NCBI RefSeq assembly: GCF_035222375.1
Contig: NC_085888.1
Location: 2,046,001 to 2,110,000 of the forward strand
Reading direction: 5' to 3'
Source: Podospora pseudocomata
Lineage: Eukaryota; Ascomycota; Sordariomycetes; Sordariales; Podosporaceae
DNA: 64,000 nt
A program made the translations under genes and the position numbers. A model generated the notes under the pieces. The model was not told the DNA's origin. It searched no databases and was given only the letters and a program-made list of their open reading frames with translations. Positions 46,878-57,691 of this stretch are shown one piece after another. Position 1 is the stretch's first letter. Each line of letters opens with the position of its first letter.

Positions 46878-47035
46878 AGTTTAAGGCCTTCATCATTTAA
46901 GACCTAGTTGTTATTTTTTTTCAAGGCCTACTTATTATTTTTTTAAGGCCTACTTATTATCTTTTCGGGCCTACTTGATATCTTCAAAGATGTACATATA
47001 TTTCCATCTTTTGAGGCGTCGGTTTTAGCCTTTTG
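46878..47035 (+). repeat. Degenerate ~22-bp minisatellite, second locus
   Basis: Units such as AAGGCCTACTTATTATCTTT and CGGGCCTACTTGATATCTTC recur about every 20-25 nt. The pattern matches the SCY1-like intron and the array near 59.7 kb. Confidence 0.65.
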
Positions 47036-47533
47036 CTATTTTGACTGGGCTGCAGGTACCACTGGATTGTGAGTTGAAATCATTTCCATCTACCACTCTG
47101 CAACAACAGATTGTCTTGAAATCTGTTATACCGCAGATAGAACCTGGGACGCAGAGAGTGCTGGTGGCTGAAATATCATGAATATACTTTTTCTCATTCT
47201 GTATATAAATCGCGTCGAAATGATCATCTCACCTGACTTTCTCCTCTTCTCTGATCGTCTTTCTCTTGGAACGTCACATCTCTCTGCATCTTCGTCGCAA
47301 CAACACGATAACCACAATCTCGCGGGCATGTGAGTGCATGAGAACAGTGCCTTCTCAGGCCTCTCTGTTGATACCTTCTACTTTCAACATGCCTTCCAAC
47401 TCGGATAACCTTCACTACTTATATTTTCCCCAAGACCGAAGAGCCGTAGCTTCCCACCCAAAAAAAGCAAACTTTTACCTGACCGTTAAAACCCCTTATG
47501 ACCTCGTTTTCACCCTCACCTTGCCCCCCAACT

Positions 47534-50305
47534 CTAAAACCTCCTCCCCAAATCCACCTCCCTAACCAACTCCATCCCCTTCACCTCCTCCCCCTCCTCC
47601 CCCGTCACAAACGGCCTAACAGCCCTATCAACCACCCCCATCCAAAACCCCTCCACCACCCCCGTCAACCTCCCCGTCTGCTTAAAATCCGGAAAACTAT
47701 TCACCTCCAACAACCATACATTTTCCTTGCCATCCACCAAAAAATCAACCCCCCAAACCTCAAACCCCTGCTCCAGCGGCTGAAAGTGAACCATCATCTC
47801 CCTCGCCGCCGCCTCAAACACCTCCCCCGTCACACTCCTAACCTGCTCCCAAATCCTCTCCTTCTGCCCATCCGGCAAATCATCAACACTCAAATCCCAA
47901 AACCGACGCACAGAATCATTATACTCCGGCTCGCCCTGCAAACACGTATTCGTCAAATGCCCCTCCAGACCCTCCACCCCCATCTCAGGAGGAAAAGAAT
48001 ACCTCTTGCTCGCAAAAAGCGCCAGCACATCCCTGTAAACATAAACCCTCATCGCCCCGACGGTCAGAGCATACACGCGGAGATGAAACTTCCTGTTTCC
48101 CATGCTAGGGAGGAGCAAAGGGGGGTGGATGTACGGCTGGGCGATGAAGTGCCTCAGATGGCTCGTCATGATCCCATCCCCCTCCTCTTCCCCCCCCTCA
48201 CCACCCCCTTCCTCCCCCTCGTCATCAGACTCGGGCTCCCACCCATCAAAAATCCCCTGCAGCTCCTCCATCGTGCTAAACAGCCTGATCCCCTGCCCCC
48301 TATCACTCATCCCCGGCTTCAAAATCCACCACTCCCTCTCCTCTTCTTCCTCCTTCTCCGCATTCCTCTCCATACTCTCGTTCAAATCCCACGCTTCAAC
48401 CAAGGCATCGTCCAAAAACTCGGCAAAATCAACCTCAAACGCCTCAGATCTCCTGACATGATCCTTTAGCACCGAGTCCGGGTTCTTGACGAGATAGTTC
48501 TCCACTGTCTTGGCCAGGTAATGCTTCCTGATGAGCGCCTTGCGGATCATGTAACTATTAACAAGAGAAGTGGCAGGGTGGGAGGAGATGTAGTCAAAAT
48601 CAAGAGATTCATATGGCATAATCTGCAGGACTTTGGCCTCGGGAAAAGGAAGCAGCGAAGGGAGGGAGATGTCCGGGTTGGTGTTGGCGTCCCAGGTGGA
48701 CGGGGTGGGGAGGTATGTCAGTGATCCCTCCGGGAGGAGGGAGGAGAGGGCCGAGGTGATGAGTGGTTGGACGTAGGTGTCGCCGTAGTTGACGAGGGCG
48801 TAGACTGGCGGTTTGGCGTCCTCGGGGGGGTGGATCGGGAGAGTTGTCGTCGTCGTCGTCGTGGGGGGGGCACCCTCGGTTTTGGTCGACTCTGCCTCAG
48901 TCTTGGTGTTGTTGGTTGGCTCCTGCTCATTGGCGGCGGTGACACCAAAAGTTGAGCTTCTAGATGGACCCCTGAACAAAAGAATGGTAAGAATATAGTC
49001 TTTTACGAAAACTCCAAAGCAAAGCAAAAGACAGAGCGGTTGGTTTGGGTCTTTTCTATTTTGGATAGAATGCCTCTATGCTCTATCTGATTATCATTAT
49101 GGCGTTGTGTTTGGCGTGTAATCATCCTTCATTTGCTGCCGTACTGTTCATATCCGACCCTTCATCTGTCCTGTCTCTTTCTCTTTGCTCTGTCTCTTTC
49201 TTTTGCGTGCTTCAACAAGCCAGGGTATGTTCACTTACAGTTGCAACTCTCCGCCATGAAGGTGGGTAGCAGCCTGGAAGAAGTTGGCTTTCAAAGGCGT
49301 AATACTATCATCATCAAAGTTAGCTTTCCATCCACACCCATCACAACCCATCATCCCCCCCAAAACAATACCTCGTATGCCCCTCCTTAACAGCCCACCC
49401 ATCATTCCCCGGCCCCGCCTCATCCACACTCTTGTAAACATCCGTAAACCTCGGACTCCACTTGAAATGCTTATGCGTATGCACCCCCCTTCACCAACAT
49501 CCCCCTTCCTCCCCCCTCCTTCTCAGGACTCTTCTCCCCCCTCCCTAATCCTCTCCTCATCCTCCACCTCCCCATCCACACTCCCATCCACCTCGGTAAA
49601 ACAACTCCCCTCCCCCCAATAATTCTGCAACATCCCCGTCCAGAGCACCCTCCCCCCCTCCAACCCCTCCACCAACGGCACATTAACACTATACAAATCC
49701 ACACTCCCATCCTCCGGCCACTGCTTCCAAAGCGCCTCAATCACCCTCACACTCTGCCTCGACGCCTTCAAAATAATCTCAGTATCATGATTCCTCGTGA
49801 AAAAGGCATAACTCAACGCCACCGCCCTGCGCTTACAAACCGCCGCCTCCAACGCTCCCCCCAACGTCCCACTGCTCAACGCAAAAACAGCCGTGGAGTT
49901 CCTCCCGTAGTTCGGTCCCGAAACCACCAAATCCACCGGACCGCGGTCTTGAAAAAAGTGGTACAGCCCAATCTGGACGCACGACGCAGGCGTCCCGTCG
50001 ACGAGGATCCACTCCTCCGTCCCAGGGACGGACGACGGTCTCGTGTGCGTGGTGCCGTGGCTGTCGTTCCGTTCGTCCTCGTGGACCAACCCCGCGGCCG
50101 GCTCGGAGAGGGGGGGGGGCCGGTAGTAGAGCGGCTTGACCGTCTGGCCGATCATGTGCGCTTTGCCTATCCATGAGCGTTGCGTGTGCGGGAGGCAGAC
50201 GCTGACAGTGTGTCCGTAGTCCTGGAGGGTCCGGACAAGGGAGTGGACGTAGGGGGACGAGTGAGGGGAGGGAGGCCCGTCGTCGTTGGTGACTAGGATG
50301 TGCAT
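47534..50305 (-). CDS. PBY1: SurE-like phosphatase fused to tubulin-tyrosine-ligase-like domain (Pby1 type)
   Basis: Proposed minus-strand exons: 49530-50305, 49372-49488, 49239-49304 and 47534-48971, 798 aa. The N-terminal ~230 residues are a SurE domain: MHILVTNDDGPPSPHS holds the metal-binding DD, followed by VDGTPASCVQIGLYH and VSGPNYGRN. Exons 2-3 give HKHFKWSPRFTDVYKS and LKANFFQAATHLHG. The last exon is a TTL/ATP-grasp domain (WWILKPGMSDRGQGIRLF, RKFHLRVYAL, VDFLVDGKENVWLLEVNSFP). Introns 2 and 3 (67 and 267 nt) are good. The first junction is problematic: only a 41-nt GTCCTG...GAAG gap keeps frame, which is shorter than usual, so a frameshift or sequence error in the G-rich linker is an alternative. 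Yeast Pby1 has the same fusion and is linked to P-bodies. Confidence 0.85.
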
Positions 50306-51250
50306 TTTTCTTTGCTTGCTTGTTTGCTATCGTCGAAACTCGAGATTGGTGCTGAGGGGTTACAAACGGGAAACGAGCAAGAGGGGCAGAGAGATAACAA
50401 GCAGTATATAGTTCTTTTGATAAGAAAAGCCCAGTAAAAAAAAAAAAAAAAAAAAAAAGTGAACAAAGAGAAGAAAAGGAACTCGGCCTTTTATCTAATG
50501 GTTTGTCAGGTTTACTTAACAGCAACACGAAAGCTGCCCCTCCATTGACGTTTTTTTTTTAGCCTGGTCATGTCGGGTCGACTGGGCAGCGTTGTTCGTT
50601 GACAAGCCCAAGGAGAAGTGCGGGGGTGGGGTCACTCATAATCGATTACGCCCGAGTGGGGATTAAAGTCAAGTCGAATGAGTTCAAGTGACAACAACAA
50701 AAATGTTCTTGATTGGCTTGCCTGTGCTTCTGTTGCTGTGCTTCAACTAATCTACAAATATTGACGTAGCGCATTCCCAGCTACCCGATTCTTCCTAATT
50801 CTGACATGACCCAACAATCAATCAATCCCATCCATCCCTTCATAGACTCCCCATGTCCTACGATTAGACAAGCCCAAAACCTCAAGTGTGATAGCAACTA
50901 AGTGTGTTCAAGGACTCCCCCCATCCCCTTTAGATACCCCTGCGTACTAGTGTCATCAAGGTTATCCCCGTCGTCGTTGTGAAGAAAGGACAGGAAAAAA
51001 AAAGAAACGAAAAAAGGGCAATAAAACTCTTATGTCGTGAGCTTAATATGGCTTCACAACCCAGCTGAAGAATAATAACGAGAATGTAGAATGCATGCTG
51101 TTAACCTGTACCGAAAAGAAAGAACCCAAAACAAGATAACCCGTAATTGCATTTGCCAAACTCCGAACCAATGTCGCCAAACTTTGTCGTCGAATATTCA
51201 GATGGGAGTTTATTCTGCCGAAAACCTGCGCCAACAACACCTAAGCCAAA
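50306..51250. other. Intergenic region with a 23-nt poly(A) run
   Basis: A pure A run lies at 50436-50458 in the leader of the Pby1-type gene. The rest holds the Pby1 promoter and the 3' side of the next gene. No gene is seen. Confidence 0.6.
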
Positions 51251-52623
51251 TCAAATCCTAGCACGCTTTGATGGGCCGGCCACAGGCAGAGGCTCTGCAG
51301 ACCGTTTCTGGCTGGTGGTCGTGGGGGAAACGCCGGCCTTGGTTTGGCGCCAGCCCTTAATGGTGGCTTGCTTGCTGGCTTGCTTGCCCCTCGACGCCGC
51401 TGTTGGCGTGGCCTTCTTGCGAGTGGCACGCACTGTGGTGGGCGGCGAGGCTGGAGCAAAACGCGGGGCCTCGGGCGTACCGGGAACCTTCTCGACTGCT
51501 TCGGCTGGGGTGATTGGGAGAGTTTGAGCGGCTTCCTCAACCACGTGGTCCTCGATGTCGGTCTCCGCCTCTTCATCTTCAATCGAGATGGCGGGCACAT
51601 CGGGCTTGGCAACAGGGAAGAGGAGTCTGGGCTTGACACTGGCGCGGGTGAGTCTTCTCACGGGCGCCTCGACAGCACTTTCCAAACCACCCTCGATATT
51701 CTCTGAGGCGCGCTTCTTGAAGAGGTGGAATTGCTTCTTGCCACGGCTGTTTCTTGTGTTAGCCGAGTGCACTGATGAGAACACAAACAGGGAGCGACGA
51801 CTTACAATACGGTGACCAAACCATCCTCGCGCTGAATGGCCTCTTCAATTGTGATCTGGCCTTCGCCGGGAACACTGACCATCTGGCGCTGGCTGCGGCG
51901 AGGAGCCGAGGGGGCAGCGGCCCTTGAGGGCTCGACATAGAAGGGGTTGTCAATGCTGCGGTCGACCTCGGGAATGCGCTCATGCGAGTCGACGTGGATA
52001 TGGAACGACTCATCCGAGCCTTGCTCAGTGAAGCTGTCCAAGGTGTGGGCCTGGGTGCGGGCCCTTCTAGGGGAGGGCATGACCTCATCCTCGGCGCGGA
52101 ACAGGGTGCGGGCAAACGCTTCCACCTTGGCCTTGGACTCCTCGGTAGGAGGCTTCTGGGGGGTCTTGGCGGGGGTGATTAGCATCCCGGTGCTGCTGCT
52201 GGCGACAGTGGTGCGAGGCGCAAGAAGGCCGGCTGACTTCTTGGTGAAGCCAAGTGCAGAGGCGGCATCGGAAACACTGGCGGCGGTGAGGGTGCGACGA
52301 GGAGAATCCATGGCGGCGATGCGCTTCTTTTGAGGGGAAAGGCTTGGTGTGCCCATGGTCGACTTCTTCTTTTGGTTGATTGACTTGGGAGAACCCTCTG
52401 AAGTTTCCTCGGGCCGGTCGGAATGTTGCTGATGTTGGCGACGCAATGATGGAACTCTGGGAGAGGGAGTTCGGTTGGCAGCGCGGTTGGCAATACGGGA
52501 TGACTTGCGAGGAGTGTAAGGCTCGTAGGAGTCGGAGTAGCCCAGGTGAGGGGCAGGAGGAGTTCTGACTCTGGAGCTGGGAGAAGGAGTCGCCGGGTAG
52601 GGTGGCTCCATGATTTCCGCCAT
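51251..52623 (-). CDS. Hypothetical basic Ser/Pro-rich nuclear-type protein
   Basis: Minus-strand exons 51806-52623 and 51251-51746 give 437 aa; the 59-nt intron (GTAAGT, GGCTAAC, AACAG) restores frame and joins VTVF/RGKKQFHLFKKR. The protein is largely disordered, with many SP/TP sites, and has short basic clusters: PYTPRKSSRIANRAANR near residues 36-52, QKKKS, KKRI, and at the C terminus SQKRSAEPLPVAGPSKRARI, a likely nuclear signal. Two acidic stretches occur (EDEEAETDIEDH). I do not recognise a family. Features suggest a nuclear, phosphorylated, perhaps cell-cycle-linked protein; that is inference. Confidence 0.75.
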
Positions 52624-53564
52624 TGTTCGATTGCTTTGAATAGAGAGACAGACGTCAATTGAATTGGCAGTGGGGAGCAGGTGACTATTGTCGTTGTTGT
52701 TGTTGTTGTTATTGTGAGGGCGCAGAATGGAGTGGGCGCGAAGTGAGGGTGCTCCCAGGCGGGATGAAAATGCGTGGTCGGCGGCGGGTGGTGGTACGGA
52801 TCAAAGAGAGTCGCAAGAGCCCAAGAGTCGCAAGGTGAGAGGTTGGACGGCGAGGTGAGGTTGCGTGACAGCGACAACGATGTTCAAATCAACAAATCGC
52901 GCAAGGTAGCAGGTGATCGTGTTGATGTTGACAGGTCAAACAAGCGACTCGCACCGGGGCAACAAACACAGCAACTCCTAGGATTCCCTAGTAAAATAAA
53001 ATATGGGAGGGTTATGGAGGAGGACTGAAGCGTTTGGCAAGTCTCAGGGTTTGACACGATTGGAAAATTGTGATGCTGGATGGAGAGGTTGGAGCAGGAA
53101 AACGGGCGGATGCAAAGAAGGGGCTGGGACAAGTGGGACTGGGAGCCCTTGATGAGGATTGATTGGACAATAATCTCCATCCTATCCCTGTCCTCTCTCT
53201 TAAGACGCGCTTTCGACGTGTCAGTCTCGCGTTTTTTGCAGCCCTGCCTGCCCAATGGAACCCCAGCGGCCAGCCCCCACCACTTTGGCTAGCCAATACC
53301 GCTGTAACAGCGCATTTGTGGGGGGGTGGTCGAACTGGACCTGCAGCAAAAACATCAACGTCATCCCATGAGCCTTACCAGAATCAGACCTGCCCGCCGT
53401 CAATCACTATCAAAACCGAGACATAGTCCAGCCTTACGGATGCCACACGCTGAAATAGAGACATACAACTGACAGCCTCAGCCTTGTCCACCACTACCAC
53501 CACCACCGCCGCCACCATCGCCACCACAAGAACATACAACCCCACACACAAACCAAACATCACC
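52624..53564. other. Divergent promoter region, hypothetical nuclear protein / Duo1
   Basis: About 940 nt. An ACC-type repeat lies just upstream of the Duo1 start (53487-53525), and a TTG/GTT triplet run at 52688-52712 near the other gene. No gene is seen. Confidence 0.55.
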
Positions 53565-54419
53565 ATGCCCTCCCACCACCGCTATCCCTCCTCCCCCAAA
53601 CTACCCCCCTCCTCAGACGATGAATTCTCCTTCTCCGAAGTCCAATCCACCACCCCCTCCCGTCCACCCCCTTCTTCCCGCCAGCAATCCCAATCCCAAT
53701 ACCCCCCCTCCAAACCAAAAACCCCCATCACCCACAATGCCGCCCCCTCATCCCCGGACGACCCGGAAACAAAAGAAGTAAACCTCCAACGCGAACTCCA
53801 AGGCGTCCGCGCAATCAACACAGCCATCGAATCCATAATCTCAACCCTCGAGCGAGCAAAAGGCAACATGAGTGTATGTACCCCTTACCTAGGTCAAACC
53901 CACAAGGCTAACTTCCTACAGACCGTCTCCCAAACCGTCACCAACGCCTCCACCCTCCTCAACACCTGGACCCGCATCCTCTCCCAAACCGAACACAACC
54001 AACGCTTGATCCTCAACCCAAACTGGAAAGGTGCATCAGGCGACATAGCCGACATGGAGCACGAAGCCCTCCTCAAACAGCAAGAAGAGGAGCGCAGAGC
54101 AAGAGAGGCAGAGAGGAGGAGGGAGGAGGCGAGGAGGAAGGCTGAGGAGGAAGAAAGAAAGCGCGCTGCTGGGACGGTGTCAGCAGGTAGTGGGACGACA
54201 AGGGGGAGGGGGTTGGCTAGGGGGACCACGACGGGAAGAGGGAGGGGGGCCGGGTTGGTTAGGAGCACCTCTTCTGCTGGGAGGACTACAACCGGAACTG
54301 GGATTGCCAGGGGGGGGAGTAGTACCTCCTCGAGAGGAACGAGCGGGATTGGGAGGGGGGGTTTTGGGTATGGGCGGGTTGGGGCGCCCGGGACGAGGGG
54401 GGCTAAGAAGGAGACTTGA
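53565..54419 (+). CDS. DUO1: DASH complex subunit Duo1
   Basis: Exons 53565-53873 and 53922-54419 give 268 aa. The 48-nt intron (GTATGT, GGCTAAC, CTACAG) is phase 0. I choose the ATG at 53565 (CACCATGCC) over an in-frame ATG at 53484, which would add only repeat-coded Thr. The N terminus is Pro/Ser-rich. The conserved Duo1 helix reads LQGVRAINTAIESIISTLER, then NMSTVSQTVTNASTLLNTW, TRILSQTEHNQRL. After it come a Glu/Arg coiled coil (EEERRAREAERRREEARRK) and a Gly/Arg/Thr-rich tail. DASH forms rings around microtubules that couple them to kinetochores in mitosis. Confidence 0.9.
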   Translation: MPSHHRYPSSPKLPPSSDDEFSFSEVQSTTPSRPPPSSRQQSQSQYPPSKPKTPITHNAAPSSPDDPETKEVNLQRELQGVRAINTAIESIISTLERAKGNMSVCTPYLGQTHKANFLQTVSQTVTNASTLLNTWTRILSQTEHNQRLILNPNWKGASGDIADMEHEALLKQQEEERRAREAERRREEARRKAEEEERKRAAGTVSAGSGTTRGRGLARGTTTGRGRGAGLVRSTSSAGRTTTGTGIARGGSSTSSRGTSGIGRGGFGYGRVGAPGTRGAKKET

Positions 54420-54610
54420 TCGAGGTCATATCACACCTAAATATTGAGGAAGAAAATAAAATTGATCAGGCTGATAAATTTCAACGCCGGATTTTACCCC
54501 TTCGCCCCCCCCCCCCCTCCAAAAAAATAAAAAAATAAATCCTGCCCAAACGCCTTATGCAGTACAGTTACCGAACATATACACCTGATCCTCTACACAC
54601 ATCATACAAC

Positions 54611-55888
54611 CTAAGCCTTCTTAAAAAACGCAGACAACTTCATCATCCCCGCGGTATTAACCTTGGCCAGCTGCTTCACCCCCCTGCTCGTATTCGCCTT
54701 CTTCACCTTTTCCTCCTGCTCCATCTTGCGCTTCTTCTCCAGCCTCTCATCATCGTCCTCGTCTCTGGCGCGTTTCCCTCCATTAATGTCAATATTTCTC
54801 GAAGCAGCCGCTTCGGTCCGGAGTTTGGACAGTTTTGTCAGATACTCCTCCAATTCTGTGAACGTTTCAGATGGAAGGGATGATAGCACGGTTTTGGAGA
54901 GAAAAGGGGGGAGGTAGGATGAAAGAATAAAGTTGAGGGATGTGCGCAGTCGTTGGAGGGAGATGGTGGCTGGGGAGGCGGTTATTGCTGGGGCAAAAGT
55001 TGGTTCGGGGGCTTCTTCGGTGGCTGGGGTTGTGACGGCTGTTGAGGGGGTTGTACCACTGCTGGTGGTGAAGGTAGATTGGGACTCTGAGGCGGATGGG
55101 GAGGCGGTTTCTTCTGGGGAAGAGGTGGAGGTGGTTGGTGGTGGTTGGTCTTTGACTACCCCCATGACTGGCGCCTCCAACGCCTTTTTGATAAACTTCT
55201 CTTCCATGCTTGGGGGGAGGTTCTCGGCCATTTTGCTGGCTTTGGAGAGGATGATGGTGGAGAGTTTGGATTCGTTGGGGCGGTACATTTTGTCGTCGCC
55301 CATTTCGACAAGGTCGCATACGCTGGCTAGACGGGCTTCGAGGACTTTTTCGATGCGGCTGTTGGGGAGGGTGAGGATCTCAGAGAAGTGCCGGTCTGTG
55401 TTAGGGATTAGGTCTAGGTAGTCGTCTAGGGAGAGGTATTGACGTTGTTGGTTGTCGGATTTGGAGTTGGAGGAGGACTTGAAGAGGGCTGGGAGGAGGA
55501 GGAATAAGGGGTCGTAGGGGGTTGCGAGGTAGAGGTCGGGGGATTGAATGGTTTGAGATTCTAGAGAGGGCTCCTTTTCGGATTTCTCGCTTGAGAGCAG
55601 CCAGCTTCGGGGGGTGGATTTGTTTGGGGGTGCGGCTTTGGTGAACTCGTAGAAGGAGCCGGTTTCTGGGCAGACGAGATATCGGGTTGGATTGCCATAT
55701 CGAGGGTTCTCGAGGGTGATGATGCGTGCTGAGGAGGAGGTGTTCTTGGGGAGGACGAAGAGCTTCGGTGGGTTGGTTGACTCGGCAGGCAGAGTATATG
55801 TAGATGTTGAGGCGGCTTTGGCTGTTGTCGAAGCGGTCTTATCGGCGCTCGTCGAGGCAGGGCCGCCTTTTGATCGTGTTCGCGCCAT
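54611..55888 (-). CDS. RNH202: Ribonuclease H2 subunit B
   Basis: Single exon, 425 aa. The triple-barrel part has KLFVLPKNTSSSARIITLENP, the strand YLVCPETGSFYEF, and the family block SPDLYLATPYDPLFLLLPAL. The helical part follows (QYLSLDDYLDLIP, DLVEMGDDKMYR, EEKFIKKALEAP). A Ser/Thr/Pro-rich linker and a Lys/Arg-rich C terminus end with QLAKVNTAGMMKLSAFFKKA; its last residues look like a PIP box (SAFFKK, compare QxxLxxFF) for PCNA binding. RNase H2 removes ribonucleotides from DNA; subunit B is structural. It is divergent from MCM10. Confidence 0.9.
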   Translation of the reverse strand: MARTRSKGGPASTSADKTASTTAKAASTSTYTLPAESTNPPKLFVLPKNTSSSARIITLENPRYGNPTRYLVCPETGSFYEFTKAAPPNKSTPRSWLLSSEKSEKEPSLESQTIQSPDLYLATPYDPLFLLLPALFKSSSNSKSDNQQRQYLSLDDYLDLIPNTDRHFSEILTLPNSRIEKVLEARLASVCDLVEMGDDKMYRPNESKLSTIILSKASKMAENLPPSMEEKFIKKALEAPVMGVVKDQPPPTTSTSSPEETASPSASESQSTFTTSSGTTPSTAVTTPATEEAPEPTFAPAITASPATISLQRLRTSLNFILSSYLPPFLSKTVLSSLPSETFTELEEYLTKLSKLRTEAAASRNIDINGGKRARDEDDDERLEKKRKMEQEEKVKKANTSRGVKQLAKVNTAGMMKLSAFFKKA

Positions 55889-56609
55889 AGTACGGTTGAA
55901 TGAATGTGAAGTCCAAAATCCAAAATCGCCCTTCTATGCCTATCGCATTGGTCCAAGAGAGATACCGCAGGTAGATTTCTTGTAATATAGTGTACAGAGA
56001 AGAGTAGCTGCTTAAGCGCAACCCCTGCAATTAAAAGAGAAGACGCGTCTCGGCCGTTTTAAGACGCGTCGCGCTATAGTGCTTCCAACCCCTGTCAAGC
56101 GGGCGCACTAAAGCTAAGCCAGCTTTTCACGAATTCCTCCCACGGGCATCACACCCGCCGGACATCCCACACCACACAACGTACCCAGAACACACACCTT
56201 ATCGACCCAGCCATTGGGCTTATCGGGTTTCTACAGCGGCTTTTTCGATACCTCTATTGGAAAGTAAACAACATAACTCAATCCTGAAAACAGATTATCG
56301 CCTGGGTACATGATCTTCTGCAGCCCGCCGGCCATGTCGTTCATGTCCCACAGTAATTGGTCGATATAGCGGGCAGTAACCCTGGCACAGCAGGAGCTGG
56401 CAGAGAACAACTCTTCCTGCATATGCGCTTGCTCCTGCATAATACCTACTACATACATACATCTGTCCCAAATAAACAAGCCCAAGTTCACCTCACCCAC
56501 CCTCTCCCGACCAAGTCCCAGGGAATAATTGGTTATTTGCGCACATCGAAATCCACACCAAGGCAGCCCTTGACGCAGTCCGGCGTGCGACTACCACCCC
56601 CCCAAAGTT
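55889..56609. other. Divergent promoter region, RNase H2B / Mcm10
   Basis: About 720 nt shared by two replication and repair genes. The paired ACGCGT sites are listed separately. A minus-strand ORF of 89 codons at 56231-56500 is not supported. Confidence 0.7.
56043..56069. promoter_or_regulatory. Two MluI cell-cycle boxes (ACGCGT)
   Basis: ACGCGT occurs at 56043-56048 and 56064-56069, each within AGACGCGTC, 21 bp apart (two helical turns). MBF-type factors bind this box in yeasts and drive G1/S genes. The sites are about 155 nt from RNase H2B and 540 nt from Mcm10. Confidence 0.6.
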
Positions 56610-57654
56610 ATGGCCGCCCAGTGGCCCCCGAGATCGCCCCGCGAAGCCCTCCTCAGCACTCCCGGCGGACGAGAAAAACTGCGTCGCTTGGCTGACCGCT
56701 CCTCTCCCTCACCATCACCCTCCAAACTCCGAAACTCGCGATCGCAACCATCCCTGGGAATGGGCGAACAACCAATGTACGACGGCGCAATGGACCTGGA
56801 CGACGACGAGGAGGATGAGGAGATGTTGCAGCTCAAGCTTCAGGCGATTCAGGCAAAGCTGAAGCTGAAGAAGCTCCAGGCGGCAAGGGCACACAAAAAA
56901 GCGTCTTCCCTGTCAGAACCTGGGCCACAAAATGGAGGAGCAGTTGGAGCAGGCGTTACGAGAGAGATTCCCTTTCAGTCAAGACTGGCATTGGCCCGGG
57001 AAAGGATTGAAAGACCACCAACACAAGCCCCTGTTGAAGTTCCAGCTTCGCCGGTCCGGAAGTCGGCGACAATGTCGAATCTGGACGCCTCTCCGAAACG
57101 AGTTCTGCTAGGCATTGACAAGGGACGAAAAGCAACCGAGATGTCACTGAAGCGACCGGCAAGTCAGAGGCAGTTGGGAACCAACAACCACCAGCAGACC
57201 CAGAGCGGGAGCGGCATGTCCAACTTTCCCCGGCGCGCGAAATCACCAGAAGCCGCCCGCCCTCTCAGTTTCAACGAGCGTCTTGCTTCAGCCAGGACAG
57301 AGGAAGCCGCCCGTCAGGAACAAGCGAAGAGAGTCCAAAAAGCGAGGAGCACAGCGTTCAGCATTGGCAGGCAGGAAATGGAGGAGTATAAAGCCAAAGC
57401 GGAGGACTTGCCAGAGGTGCCGTATAAGCCGGATGAGCTCTCGCGAGATCAGCTGTTGTCTGCGCTTGGGAGAACAAACAGCACTGCCACTGCGCCTACC
57501 GGTGCACCGACGGGATACCTGAGGAGAAGTCGGACTGCTTCTGACTTGCGCAACACCATCACCACGAAGAACCCAAATGCAGACTCGTCAGACTTGTTTC
57601 TTGGCCCGTCATCAGTCAGCTCGTCGTTTTCTGCCCCGGCGAACAACAACAACG

Positions 57655-57691
<37 letters not shown>

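Larger units (their letters stand above)
40629..47533. other. 6.9-kb gene-poor region
   Basis: Only one weak ORF is listed here (45350-45910). A 253-codon ORF at 41270-42031 has no protein-like features. CT repeats lie at about 44992-45009, a tandem 11-bp pair (CTTGATCATAG / CTCGATCATAG) at about 42122-42143, three copies of GGCGTTTGG with similar flanks at 46480-46620, and a degenerate minisatellite at 46878-47035. The first part is probably the promoter and leader of the Ca2+-ATPase. Confidence 0.55.
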
